From contig NZ_JAGIRL010000049.1 of the NCBI RefSeq assembly GCF_019012925.1, positions 1-48,946 of the forward strand: a stretch of 48,946 bases of DNA, read 5' to 3'. Positions 41,734 through 48,946 of the stretch are shown piece after piece. The stretch comes from Fusobacterium sp. (GTDB taxonomy: Bacteria; Fusobacteriota; Fusobacteriia; Fusobacteriales; Fusobacteriaceae). Within the stretch, counting starts at the first letter, position 1, and each line of letters begins with the position of its first letter. Both the position numbers and the translations under genes were made by a program. The notes beneath the pieces were generated by a model, which saw only the letters and a list, made by a program, of their open reading frames with translations, searched no databases and was not told where the DNA came from.

Positions 41734-41763
41734 AAATTATGATAATTTAAATTATCATAATTT
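41734..41763. repeat. 30-bp perfect palindrome upstream of the YfcC-like permease
   Basis: The arm AAATTATGATAATTT is followed directly by its exact reverse complement, with no spacer. Inside are TGATAAT and ATTATCA half-sites separated by TTAA. It lies 58 bp from the ATPase start and 186 bp before the yfcC -35 box, in a 335-bp gene-free stretch that is otherwise A/T-rich without features apart from the yfcC promoter. Confidence 0.9.
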
Positions 41764-41948
41764 AGATTATCTTTTTTACCGATTATAAAAATTTATCATT
41801 TTTTATTTTTATATAATTTTTTATACTAATTTATTTTTTTACATAAAAAAAATATATCAATATCAATTTTTTTTATTAATAATTTATAAAAAGTTAAGAA
41901 TTTTTTGAAAAATATTAAAAAAGTAATATATAAAATTGATTTATTCTA

Positions 41949-41977
41949 TTGATAAATTTGAAGTTATAAAGTATAAT
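41949..41977 (+). promoter_or_regulatory. Promoter of the YfcC-like permease gene
   Basis: TTGATA (41949-41954) and a perfect TATAAT (41972-41977) with 17 bp between, 35 bp before the start codon. Confidence 0.8.
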
Positions 41978-42011
41978 CATATAGACGAACTTTAAAATAG
42001 GGGGGATAACA

Positions 42012-43514
42012 ATGAAGAAAAAATTTAATATGCCTGACACGTATGTGATAATATTTTTTGTTGTAATATTTGCAGCAATACTTACACATACAGTTCCAGT
42101 GGGGAAATTTCAGATGGAAAAGGTAACTTATATTACTGAGACAGGTGCAGAAAAAACAAGAGTAGTTCCAATTGCAGGAAGTTTTTCTTATGAGTTAAAT
42201 GAACAAGGAAAGCCACTTGTAGAGGGAGTAAAGTTTTTTGAGCCTGGAGGAGAAGTTGGAGTTTCTAACTATGTATTTGAAGGGATTGTAAGTGGAGATA
42301 AATGGGGAACAGCTGTTGGAGTAATAGCTTTCTTGATAATAACAGGTGGAGCATTTGGAATTATCTTAAGAACTAAATCTGTAGAAGCTGGATTATTTTC
42401 ATTGATTAAAAAGACAAAGGGATCAGAATATCTATTACTTCCAATTGTATTTTTCTTCTTTTCTTTAGGAGGAGCAGTATTTGGAATGGGAGAGGAAGCG
42501 ATTCCGTTTGCAATGGTATTGATACCAATAGTAATTGGAATGGGATACGATGCTATTACAGGAATATTAATAACTTATGTTTCAACTCAGATAGGGTTTG
42601 CAACTTCTTGGATGAATCCATTTAGTGTTGCAATAGCTCAAGGGGTAGCAGGAGTACCAGTATTATCAGGAGCTGGATTTAGAATATTTATGTGGGTATT
42701 CTTCACAGGATTAGGTATAGCATATACATTGAGATATGCTAAAAAAGTAAAAGAAAATCCAGAAAGCTCTATTTCATATGCTTCAGATGCATTTTATAGA
42801 AATGAATTTAATCTATCAGAACAACAAGAGATGGAATTTAAATTGGGACATAAATTAGTTTTACTAGTTGTAGCATTAGGTATGGGTTGGATAATATATG
42901 GAGTATTAAAATTTGGATATTATTTACCTGAGATAGCAACTCAATTTGTAATAATGGGAGTAGTTTCTGGAATCATAGGAGTTTTATTCAAACTTGAAAA
43001 TATGTGTGTAAATGATATTGCACACTCATTTAAAAAGGGTGCAGAAGATTTAATAGGAGCTGCAATTGTTGTTGGTATGGCTAAAGGTATTGTATTAGTT
43101 TTAGGTGGTTCTGAAGCTGGAGAGCCAAGTGTTTTAAACACTATACTTAACTGGGTAGCTGAAGGATTAAGTGGACTACCAGCAGCATTCAGTGCTTGGG
43201 TAATGTATATATTCCAATCAGTATTCAATTTCTTTGTTGTATCAGGATCAGGACAAGCAGCTTTGACTATGCCTATAATGGCACCATTATCTGACTTAGT
43301 TGGTGTACCTAGACAAGTTGCTGTTCTTGCTTTCCAACTTGGAGATGGATTTACAAACCTAATAGTTCCAACATCAGGAATTTTAATTGCCATATTAGGA
43401 ATAGCAAAACTAGATTGGGTAGTTTGGGCTAAATATCAAATTAAACTACAAGGAGCTTTATTCTTCTTAGGTTCTTTATTTGTTGTAGGTGGAGTTTTAA
43501 TGAACTTACAGTAA
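42012..43514 (+). CDS. YfcC-family basic amino-acid or carboxylate permease
   Basis: 500-residue polytopic membrane protein of the YfcC/ArcD-like (DUF1576-unrelated, C4-dicarboxylate/AbgT-type) group: FNMPDTYVIIFFVVIFAAIL, then THTVPVGKF at the N-terminus, FFFSLGGAVFGMGEEAIPFA around residue 152 and FNFFVVSGSGQAALTMPIMA near 410. About 12 hydrophobic segments are seen. Relatives are annotated as arginine/ornithine or short peptide carriers; the substrate here is open. GGGGGGATAACA precedes ATG 42012. It has its own promoter and terminator. Confidence 0.85.
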   Translation: MKKKFNMPDTYVIIFFVVIFAAILTHTVPVGKFQMEKVTYITETGAEKTRVVPIAGSFSYELNEQGKPLVEGVKFFEPGGEVGVSNYVFEGIVSGDKWGTAVGVIAFLIITGGAFGIILRTKSVEAGLFSLIKKTKGSEYLLLPIVFFFFSLGGAVFGMGEEAIPFAMVLIPIVIGMGYDAITGILITYVSTQIGFATSWMNPFSVAIAQGVAGVPVLSGAGFRIFMWVFFTGLGIAYTLRYAKKVKENPESSISYASDAFYRNEFNLSEQQEMEFKLGHKLVLLVVALGMGWIIYGVLKFGYYLPEIATQFVIMGVVSGIIGVLFKLENMCVNDIAHSFKKGAEDLIGAAIVVGMAKGIVLVLGGSEAGEPSVLNTILNWVAEGLSGLPAAFSAWVMYIFQSVFNFFVVSGSGQAALTMPIMAPLSDLVGVPRQVAVLAFQLGDGFTNLIVPTSGILIAILGIAKLDWVVWAKYQIKLQGALFFLGSLFVVGGVLMNLQ

Positions 43515-43530
43515 TTTATATTATATTTTA

Positions 43531-43576
43531 AGTGACCAATTGATAGTAGTGATATCTTTTGGTCACTCTTTATTTT
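43531..43576 (+). terminator. Terminator of the YfcC-like gene
   Basis: AGTGACCAA (43531-43539) and TTGGTCACT (43559-43567) are perfectly complementary; the 19-nt loop is followed by CTTTATTTT. The gltS-like start at 43587 follows so closely that partial read-through could express both. Confidence 0.75.
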
Positions 43577-43586
43577 AGGAGGTATA

Positions 43587-44948
43587 GTGCAACAATTTTT
43601 TTATATTTTATGTTATTTAAGTTTTCTTTTAATTTTGGGAGTTATTATTAAATCAAAATTTAAAATTTTTCAAGATCTATTTATTCCAGCATCAATTATT
43701 GGTGGAACAGTTGGTTTACTAATAGGTCCTGAAATTATGGGGAGAGTATTTAATATCTCTACTCCAGTAGTGTGGAGCAAAGAGATCTCTTTACTCCCAA
43801 GTTTATTGATTATTCCAGTAATTGCGAGTATTCCCTTAGGAATGAATCTAAAGATAAAAAATAGTAAGGGTGAGTTTAGAGATATTTTAATAACAGGATT
43901 CATTCTATTCATAGTCACATTTCTTCAATTGTGGATAGGGTATTTTGTAAATTTTGTCTATAAATATATATTAAATAAACCCCTATATGAAACTTTTGGT
44001 GCTGAATTAAATACAGGATTTGCTGGTGGTCATGGAACAGCAGGAATGATAGGAAGAGTTTTGCAAGAGATGAATATGGGGTATTGGGAGACAGCTCAAG
44101 GAATAGCTACAACCACTGCTACTTTTGGACTTATAGGTGGAATTTTATTTGGAATAGTTTTAATTAATAGAGCATGTAAAAAAGGAGAAACAGCTATATT
44201 AAAAAATCCAAGTGATATACCTTTAGAGTTGAAAAGAGGGTATTATACAGATATTTCAAAACAGAACTCATTGGGAAGAGAGACTATGTTAGCATCATCA
44301 ATTGATACTCTAGCTTTTCATATGGCACTTGTTTTCTCAGTATGTGGTCTTGCTTATATAATTTTAAGCTTAGTGAAGAAATATAGGGTGCCAGTTCTTT
44401 CATCAATATCTATTTGGATATTTGCAATGTTATTAATGATGATTGTATGGCAGATTATAAAGAAATTAAATTTAGAGTGGTGCATAGATGTGAAGGTGAA
44501 GAGTAGAATCTCAAGCTTATTTACAGAGTTTGCAATAGTGAGTGCCATAACTTCACTTCCTCTTAAAGCGGTATTTACATATTTTTATCCAATAATTATC
44601 ATGGTAATTTTGGGATTTTTAGGAACTTGGTATTGTATAAAATACTATTGTTATAGATATTTCAAAAATAATTACCCATTTGAAAGAGCAATATCAATGG
44701 CAGGAACTAGTTTTGGAGTATTTTTTACAGGTATGTTACTTTTAAAAATCTGTGATCCAGAGTTTAAGTCACCAGTATTGGGAGATTACTCTTTAGGATT
44801 CTCTTTAACAGCATTAGTTGGACCGTTTATGATCATATATTCGATAACTTTGAGTTCGCTATATAATCCAGTGATACCAGTGATATTCCATACTATATTA
44901 ATTATAGTTTTCTCACTTGTAATTTATAATATAAATAGAAAAAAATAA
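43587..44948 (+). CDS. gltS: Sodium/glutamate symporter-like permease (GltS family)
   Basis: 453 residues with about 11-12 membrane segments. Family features are PASIIGGTVGLLIGPEIMG (about 32-50), ELNTGFAGGHGTAGMIGRVL (about 145) with GFAGGHGTA as the pore-loop signature, and AISMAGTSFGVFFTGMLLLK (about 370) as the second one. It is related to GltS but longer than the 400 or so residues of E. coli GltS, so a related anion is possible. Start GTG 43587 follows TTTTAGGAGGTATA. Confidence 0.82.
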   Translation: MQQFFYILCYLSFLLILGVIIKSKFKIFQDLFIPASIIGGTVGLLIGPEIMGRVFNISTPVVWSKEISLLPSLLIIPVIASIPLGMNLKIKNSKGEFRDILITGFILFIVTFLQLWIGYFVNFVYKYILNKPLYETFGAELNTGFAGGHGTAGMIGRVLQEMNMGYWETAQGIATTTATFGLIGGILFGIVLINRACKKGETAILKNPSDIPLELKRGYYTDISKQNSLGRETMLASSIDTLAFHMALVFSVCGLAYIILSLVKKYRVPVLSSISIWIFAMLLMMIVWQIIKKLNLEWCIDVKVKSRISSLFTEFAIVSAITSLPLKAVFTYFYPIIIMVILGFLGTWYCIKYYCYRYFKNNYPFERAISMAGTSFGVFFTGMLLLKICDPEFKSPVLGDYSLGFSLTALVGPFMIIYSITLSSLYNPVIPVIFHTILIIVFSLVIYNINRKK

Positions 44949-44961
44949 TCTGATTTTTATA

Positions 44962-44990
44962 TTGACAGTAAAAAATTATTTTTATATTAT
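44962..44990 (+). promoter_or_regulatory. Promoter of brnQ
   Basis: TTGACA (44962-44967) and TATTAT (44985-44990) are 17 bp apart, about 53 bp before the brnQ start. Confidence 0.72.
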
Positions 44991-45043
44991 ATAGTAATAA
45001 ATATAGTATTCTATGTAAATATTAATAATTTTGGAGGGAGAAA

Positions 45044-46318
45044 ATGTATAAAAAGAAAGATGTTATTATAACGGGTTTTGCTCTTTTTGCTATGCTTTTT
45101 GGTGCTGGAAATCTTATTTTTCCACCTATGGTAGGATTTATCAATGGAGATAAATGGGCTCTAGCAACAATAGGATTTATATTGACAGGAGCTGGATTTC
45201 CACTTTTAGCTATATTTACTTCAGCTTTTGCTGGAAAGGATTTAGATAGCTTTGCTAAGAGGGTGTCACCTAAATTTAGTAAGTTTTTTAATGTGGCTTT
45301 GATACTTGCTATAGGTCCATTGTTAGCCTTACCTAGAACAGGAGCTACAGCCTTTGAGATGATTTTTTCAAAGGGTGGTAGTAACTATAACATGTATAAA
45401 ATTATCTTTATTGTTGTTTTCTTTGGAGTATCACTTTTATTCTCTTTGAAATCTAGTAAGGTAGTGGATAGAGTTGGAGCTATATTGACACCAATATTAT
45501 TAGCAGTACTTGCAATAATAATATTTAAAGGGGTATTTTTTCCTATTGGAAACTCTATTACAACTGTAAAAGAGTTAGCACCATTTAAATATGGATTTTT
45601 AAATGGTTATCAAACAATGGATACATTGGCAGCTATTGTTTTTTCAGATATTATTTTAAAATCAATTAGAAAAGATAAGAACCTTTCACCTAAGCAAGAG
45701 TTTTTATTTTTACTACAAACGAGTTTAATTGCTATTGGAGGATTGGCTATTGTCTATGGTGGTTTGAGCTTTATAGGAAGTACAATAACAGATGAGGCAT
45801 TGAAAGGTGCTGGAAGTGTTGAGCTACTAACTTCAATAGTGAAAACTTTATTGGGAAATAGTGGAAAAATAATTTTAGCAATCTGTGTTACAGGGGCTTG
45901 TATAACAACAGCAATTGGATTAACTGCTACTGTGGCTGATTATTTTAGTGAACTTACAAAGATATCATATGAGAAATTAGCAGTGATCACTACTGTTATA
46001 AGTATTATCTTTGCAATGTTTGGAGTGGATATAATAATAAAACTAGCTGTTCCTGTACTAGTTTTTCTATATCCGATTGCAATAGCTTTGATATTTTTGA
46101 ATATATTTAAAAATAATATAAAAAATGACAATATTTTTTTTGGAACAGTTATTGGAGCTGGGGTTATAAGTGGTTATGAAGCTTTACAAGCTATGGGATA
46201 TAGTATAGAATTATTTGATAAAATATATTCAGTAATTCCATTGACATCTTTAGGATTAGCTTGGGTATTACCAGCAATATTAGGAGGAGTAATTTTTAAG
46301 TTCATTCCTAAAAAATAG
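45044..46318 (+). CDS. brnQ: Branched-chain amino-acid transport protein
   Basis: Na+-coupled uptake of Leu, Ile and Val. The 424 residues have about 12 hydrophobic segments and the LivCS-family start VIITGFALFAMLFGAGNLIF then PPMVG, followed by GPLLALPRTGATAFEM (about 93). GGAGGGAGAAA precedes ATG 45044. The end converges with pduV over a shared terminator. Confidence 0.93.
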   Translation: MYKKKDVIITGFALFAMLFGAGNLIFPPMVGFINGDKWALATIGFILTGAGFPLLAIFTSAFAGKDLDSFAKRVSPKFSKFFNVALILAIGPLLALPRTGATAFEMIFSKGGSNYNMYKIIFIVVFFGVSLLFSLKSSKVVDRVGAILTPILLAVLAIIIFKGVFFPIGNSITTVKELAPFKYGFLNGYQTMDTLAAIVFSDIILKSIRKDKNLSPKQEFLFLLQTSLIAIGGLAIVYGGLSFIGSTITDEALKGAGSVELLTSIVKTLLGNSGKIILAICVTGACITTAIGLTATVADYFSELTKISYEKLAVITTVISIIFAMFGVDIIIKLAVPVLVFLYPIAIALIFLNIFKNNIKNDNIFFGTVIGAGVISGYEALQAMGYSIELFDKIYSVIPLTSLGLAWVLPAILGGVIFKFIPKK

Positions 46319-46354
46319 AGCGATTAGAAAAAATTATTAATTTAAGACAATAAT

Positions 46355-46385
46355 AAAAAGAGCAGGTTGGTACTTGCTCTTTTTA
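46355..46385. terminator. Bidirectional terminator between brnQ and pduV
   Basis: AAAAAGAGCAGGT and ACTTGCTCTTTTT pair (one G-U) around TGGT. T-runs result on both strands, so it can end both convergent transcripts. Confidence 0.82.
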
Positions 46386-46390
46386 GCTAA

Positions 46391-46813
46391 TTATTTATCT
46401 AATTCAGCTTTTAATCTATTCAACTCATTTTCATCATTAAAACCAATATGAAATATTTGAGTAGCTCCAGCTATTTTTAACCACTCTTCACACATCTTAA
46501 TATTTTGACCCTTATCAATTTTGGTGATTACCCCAATTATTTTTTTGCCCATAAACATATTGGAGATATTAGGAGGAAACATTGTTTGAGTGTCCTCTGA
46601 ACTCTGAACAAAGATGACCTTTTCAACATTCATAGAGCTTACAAGTAGATTTCTAAGCATCATCTTGTTCTCAAGATACTCACCAGGAGTATCAATATAT
46701 CTATCATCATAGGATATCATCTGAGTTTTTGAGTATTTAACTTCACTACCTTTTAATCTTTGTATGAGAGTAGTCTTACCACTTCCTGTTTTTCCCACTA
46801 GCATTATCTTCAT
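46391..46813 (-). CDS. pduV: PduV/EutP-type small GTPase
   Basis: 140 residues beginning MKIMLVGKTGSGKTTLIQRL (P-loop GKTGSGKT), with DTPGEYLENKMMLRNLLVSS and the NKxD-like TKID. PduV is a Ras-like protein that associates with the outside of Pdu compartments, where it was linked to their movement; EutP is the ethanolamine homologue. An upstream in-frame start exists at 46834 inside pduU; ATG 46813 has GAGGTCATAGT before it and gives the normal N-terminus. It is last in the chorismate mutase-pduU-pduV unit. Confidence 0.85.
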   Translation of the reverse strand: MKIMLVGKTGSGKTTLIQRLKGSEVKYSKTQMISYDDRYIDTPGEYLENKMMLRNLLVSSMNVEKVIFVQSSEDTQTMFPPNISNMFMGKKIIGVITKIDKGQNIKMCEEWLKIAGATQIFHIGFNDENELNRLKAELDK

Positions 46814-46814
46814 A

Positions 46815-47156
46815 CTATGACCTCGTACACTCACAAATTGAGAATTTTAAAGTGTTTTCTAAAAAATTTAAGACACTGTTAATAGATGTTTCAACACTTG
46901 AGACCTTACCATTAATAACAAGTGTTCCACTGAATCTATCCAAGAATCCGATCTCTATTTCTCCTGCTTTAGTAGCAATATCAGCCCCTATGATTGCAGC
47001 TTCCCCAGGTGTGATTGTAAGTATTCCAATAGCTTGAGTTGTTTCAATATTTAGCCCCAATTTGTTACAGATATCCTTATCTGGATGTGCAATAATATGT
47101 GCAAGTGTTATCTGCTTTCCTGGTACATATTCCTGTATAACCCTATTTTTTTCCAA
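46815..47156 (-). CDS. pduU: Circularly permuted BMC shell protein (PduU/EutS type)
   Basis: 113 residues. [18 protein letters not shown] near the N-terminus forms the small beta-barrel that plugs the hexamer pore in PduU/EutS, followed by [20 protein letters not shown], split from the following [20 protein letters not shown]. It is separated from the main pdu operon by more than 8 kb and lies on the other strand, 2 nt after the chorismate mutase gene and directly before pduV. Confidence 0.9.
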   Translation of the reverse strand: MEKNRVIQEYVPGKQITLAHIIAHPDKDICNKLGLNIETTQAIGILTITPGEAAIIGADIATKAGEIEIGFLDRFSGTLVINGKVSSVETSINSVLNFLENTLKFSICECTRS

Positions 47157-47158
47157 AT

Positions 47159-47446
47159 TTACTCCCCCTTACTATATTTATCAACTATCTCCTTCTGATA
47201 ATTTTTTGATATTCTCATCATATTTGTAATTAGATCTACATAGTATTTTTCATATTTTTTTTCCTCAATGAGTTTTTTATTTCTTTCAATAACCTCATTT
47301 TCTCTAGAAGAATCTAAAATGTCTAAGTTGTTTTCAATTTTGAAATTAATAACCTCTTCAACAGCTTTCATTCTCTCTTCAAAAAGCTTAGCAATCTCTT
47401 TATCTACCCTATTTATCTCTATTCTAGCTAATTCTAATCTATTCAT
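47159..47446 (-). CDS. Chorismate mutase, AroQ class
   Basis: 95-residue all-helical enzyme converting chorismate to prephenate for Phe and Tyr synthesis. The AroQ residues are in place: Arg in [17 protein letters not shown], Arg in [10 protein letters not shown], Lys in INFKIENN, Arg/Glu in [12 protein letters not shown] and Gln in SKNYQKE. GGAGAGATGT precedes the ATG. It is divergent from aroA, which makes chorismate's precursor, and is followed 2 nt later by pduU on the same transcript. Confidence 0.85.
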   Translation of the reverse strand: MNRLELARIEINRVDKEIAKLFEERMKAVEEVINFKIENNLDILDSSRENEVIERNKKLIEEKKYEKYYVDLITNMMRISKNYQKEIVDKYSKGE

Positions 47447-47502
47447 ACATCTCTCCTTTTTTTAATTATACCACTATTATTTAATAAAAAAAAGTTGTAA
47501 AA

Positions 47503-47508
47503 TATAAT
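47503..47508 (+). promoter_or_regulatory. Candidate -10 box of aroA
   Basis: TATAAT 25 bp before the aroA start; no convincing -35. In the same 87-bp divergent gap ATTATA at 47465-47470 could be the -10 (TATAAT on the minus strand) for the chorismate mutase gene. Confidence 0.4.
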
Positions 47509-47533
47509 AAAATTTTAAATTAAGGAGAATGAG

Positions 47534-48799
47534 ATGAAAGTTAAAATATATCCGTCTAAAGCTGAAGGAGATATAAAGCTCCCACCTTCTAAAAGTATGG
47601 CTCATAGAGCGATAATATGTGCTACTTTAGCTAGAGGAAAAAGTAAAATAGAAAATATAGCATATTCAGAGGATATTTTAGCAACTATTGCAGGAATGAG
47701 AAAATTAGGAGCAAATATCTCTGAGATGGAAGATAGTCTGATAGTAGAGGGGATTGAGGATTTTTCAAAATTTGATGATAATAAAATTGATTGTAATGAG
47801 TCTGGCTCTACACTGAGATTTTTTATACCTATCTTCTCTCTCACTGGAAAAAATATAGAGTTTTATGGGAGAAATAGATTATTAAAAAGACCACAGAAGA
47901 TATATGAAAAAATATTTAAGGATCAGGGGTTAGTATTTGAGCAAGATGATGAGAAGATTGTAATAGATGGAAGTTTAAAGTCAGGAGAGTATGTAGTAGA
48001 TGGAAATATCAGCTCACAATTTATAAGTGGACTACTATTTATACTTCCTTTACTCAATGGAGATTCAATAATAAAAATCAATCCTCCATTTGAATCAAAA
48101 TCATATGTGGATTTAACGATTGATATGCTTAAAACTTTTGGTGTAGAGGTTGAATATAGAGATGAACTGGAGATTTACATCAAGGGAAATCAAAAATATA
48201 GAGCAACTGATTATAAAGTTGAGGGAGATTATTCACAACTTGGATTTTTTGCAGTGTTGGGAGTTTTGAATAATGATGTAGTTTGTAAAGGGTTGAAGTT
48301 AGACTCAAAACAGGGAGATAGAGAGATTATAAATATCATAAAAAGAGCAGGGTTAAAAGTTGAAGAGCAAGAAGATGGATATAAATTTTATAGTGGAACT
48401 CCTAAGGAGATGGATATAGATTTAGAGAATTGTCCAGATCTTGGCCCTATTTTAACAGTTTTGTTAGCTTATGGAGAGGGAAAATCTAAAATTTATAATG
48501 CTCAAAGATTGAGACTGAAAGAGAGTGATAGAATTGAAGCTATGGAGATTGAATTAAAAAAAATGGGTGTTGAGATCTCCTCTGATGAAAGTAGTATAAC
48601 TATTGTTGGAAAGAGTAGTTATAACTCTTGTATAGATGTTTTTGGACACAAAGATCATAGAATTGTAATGAGTTTGGCTATAATGGCTACTCTCTTAGAT
48701 AAACCTCTTACTATTGAAGGAGCAGAGGCTATTAATAAATCTTATCCTAAATTTTTTGAAGATTTATCAAGCTTAGAGATAAAAATAGAGTATTTATAA
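47534..48799 (+). CDS. aroA: 3-Phosphoshikimate 1-carboxyvinyltransferase (EPSP synthase)
   Basis: Sixth step of the shikimate pathway: shikimate 3-phosphate plus phosphoenolpyruvate gives EPSP. The 421 residues contain PPSKSMAHRAIICATLARG (about 17-35), NESGSTLRFFIPIFSL (about 94-109), LKRPQ and the C-terminal RLRLKESDRIEAMEIELKKM, split after RIEA, and FGHKDHRIVMSLAI. The NESGSTLR segment, where NAGTA(M/T)R is the common version, resembles the class II, Gram-positive-type enzymes. TTAAGGAGAATGAG precedes the ATG. A terminator follows at 48849. Confidence 0.95.
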   Translation: MKVKIYPSKAEGDIKLPPSKSMAHRAIICATLARGKSKIENIAYSEDILATIAGMRKLGANISEMEDSLIVEGIEDFSKFDDNKIDCNESGSTLRFFIPIFSLTGKNIEFYGRNRLLKRPQKIYEKIFKDQGLVFEQDDEKIVIDGSLKSGEYVVDGNISSQFISGLLFILPLLNGDSIIKINPPFESKSYVDLTIDMLKTFGVEVEYRDELEIYIKGNQKYRATDYKVEGDYSQLGFFAVLGVLNNDVVCKGLKLDSKQGDREIINIIKRAGLKVEEQEDGYKFYSGTPKEMDIDLENCPDLGPILTVLLAYGEGKSKIYNAQRLRLKESDRIEAMEIELKKMGVEISSDESSITIVGKSSYNSCIDVFGHKDHRIVMSLAIMATLLDKPLTIEGAEAINKSYPKFFEDLSSLEIKIEYL

Positions 48800-48848
48800 A
48801 AAAAGAATGGGGCTGTTGCAAACTTAATAGCTATATGTTTTAAAATTA

Positions 48849-48887
48849 GCTAAAGAGATTTTTTAATCTCTTTGGCTTTTTTATTTT
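48849..48887 (+). terminator. Terminator of aroA
   Basis: GCTAAAGAGATT and AATCTCTTTGGC (one G-U pair) form a 12-bp stem over TTTT, followed by TTTTTTATTTTT. Confidence 0.85.
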
Positions 48888-48889
48888 TA

Positions 48890-48946
48890 AAATAAAAAAA
48901 GGTATAAAGTACTCGAAATTTTTTCAAATTTCTAATACAATATACC
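48890..48946 (-). terminator. Possible minus-strand terminator at the right edge
   Basis: On the minus strand GGTATA (window end) can pair with TATACC, with an inner GAAATTT/AAATTTC helix, and the hairpin is followed by TTTTTTTATTTT. This would end a gene on the minus strand that lies beyond the window. Confidence 0.4.

Noticed and set aside
41734..41763. Classic Fur or PerR box
   Set aside because: The half-sites resemble Fur/PerR ones, but the centre is 4 bp where 7-1-7 boxes have 1, so the palindrome is reported as unassigned.
48809..48823. GGGGCTGTTGCAAAC after aroA, resembling insertion-sequence terminal repeats
   Set aside because: A GTTGCAAA end is seen in several IS families, but no transposase or second end is in the window and a normal aroA terminator follows. 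It is left as an unproven hint only.

Overview
The window is low-GC, strictly bacterial DNA with Fusobacterium-like gene content. The evidence is the very A/T-rich codon use, split transketolase genes, an anaerobic sulfite reductase operon, amino-acid transporters and a vitamin B12-dependent propanediol microcompartment. The genus is inferred from overall flavour, and no species can be fixed. No rRNA, tRNA or CRISPR array was seen.

Left part (1-11.6 kb): the 3' end of tuf, a small membrane protein, the two halves of transketolase behind a consensus promoter, then a tightly packed housekeeping run: ftsX, an EnvC-like activator, nadK, recN, a degenerate tyrosine recombinase, era and an MsbA-like ABC exporter. 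A fluoride riboswitch with an overlapping intrinsic terminator follows at 11.62-11.69 kb and leads into a cation/proton antiporter, making a fluoride resistance unit. Next is a fructose PTS operon (DeoR-type regulator, 1-phosphofructokinase, EIIABC) preceded by a perfect 20-bp tandem repeat. It converges on asrCBA (sulfite reductase), which has a LysR-type regulator upstream.

Centre (20.6-38.5 kb): a complete-looking 1,2-propanediol utilisation (Pdu) bacterial microcompartment locus. On the minus strand lie a stand-alone PocR-type sensor, an OmpR-type response regulator and a hybrid histidine kinase. Divergently, on the plus strand, run pduQ-B-C-D-E-G-H-K-J-L-M-N-O-P-T, an eutJ-like chaperone gene and pduF. 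The diol enters through PduF and is dehydrated by PduCDE, which PduGH reactivates and PduO supplies with adenosylcobalamin. The propionaldehyde is then reduced by PduQ or converted by PduP and PduL to propionyl-CoA and propionyl-phosphate, inside a shell of PduB/J/K/N/T. Two near-identical sites (TGACATT, 4 nt, TGACATTTTAC) sit at the same distance from the -10 boxes of pduQ and pduB and are the best candidates for response-regulator operators. Two more pdu genes, pduU and pduV, are stranded 8 kb further right, behind a chorismate mutase gene and divergent from aroA.

Right part (38.6-48.9 kb): a RelB/RelE-like toxin-antitoxin pair, a decayed IS200/IS605-type fragment, an unknown lipoprotein, an orphan AAA+ ATPase of the DUF234 type, a 30-bp perfect palindrome, three amino-acid or carboxylate transporters (YfcC-like, GltS-like, BrnQ), the chorismate mutase-pduU-pduV unit, and aroA. 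The most interesting material is the PocR/two-component control system with its paired operators, the fluoride riboswitch that also appears to end the upstream operon, and the dispersed and modified microcompartment genes.
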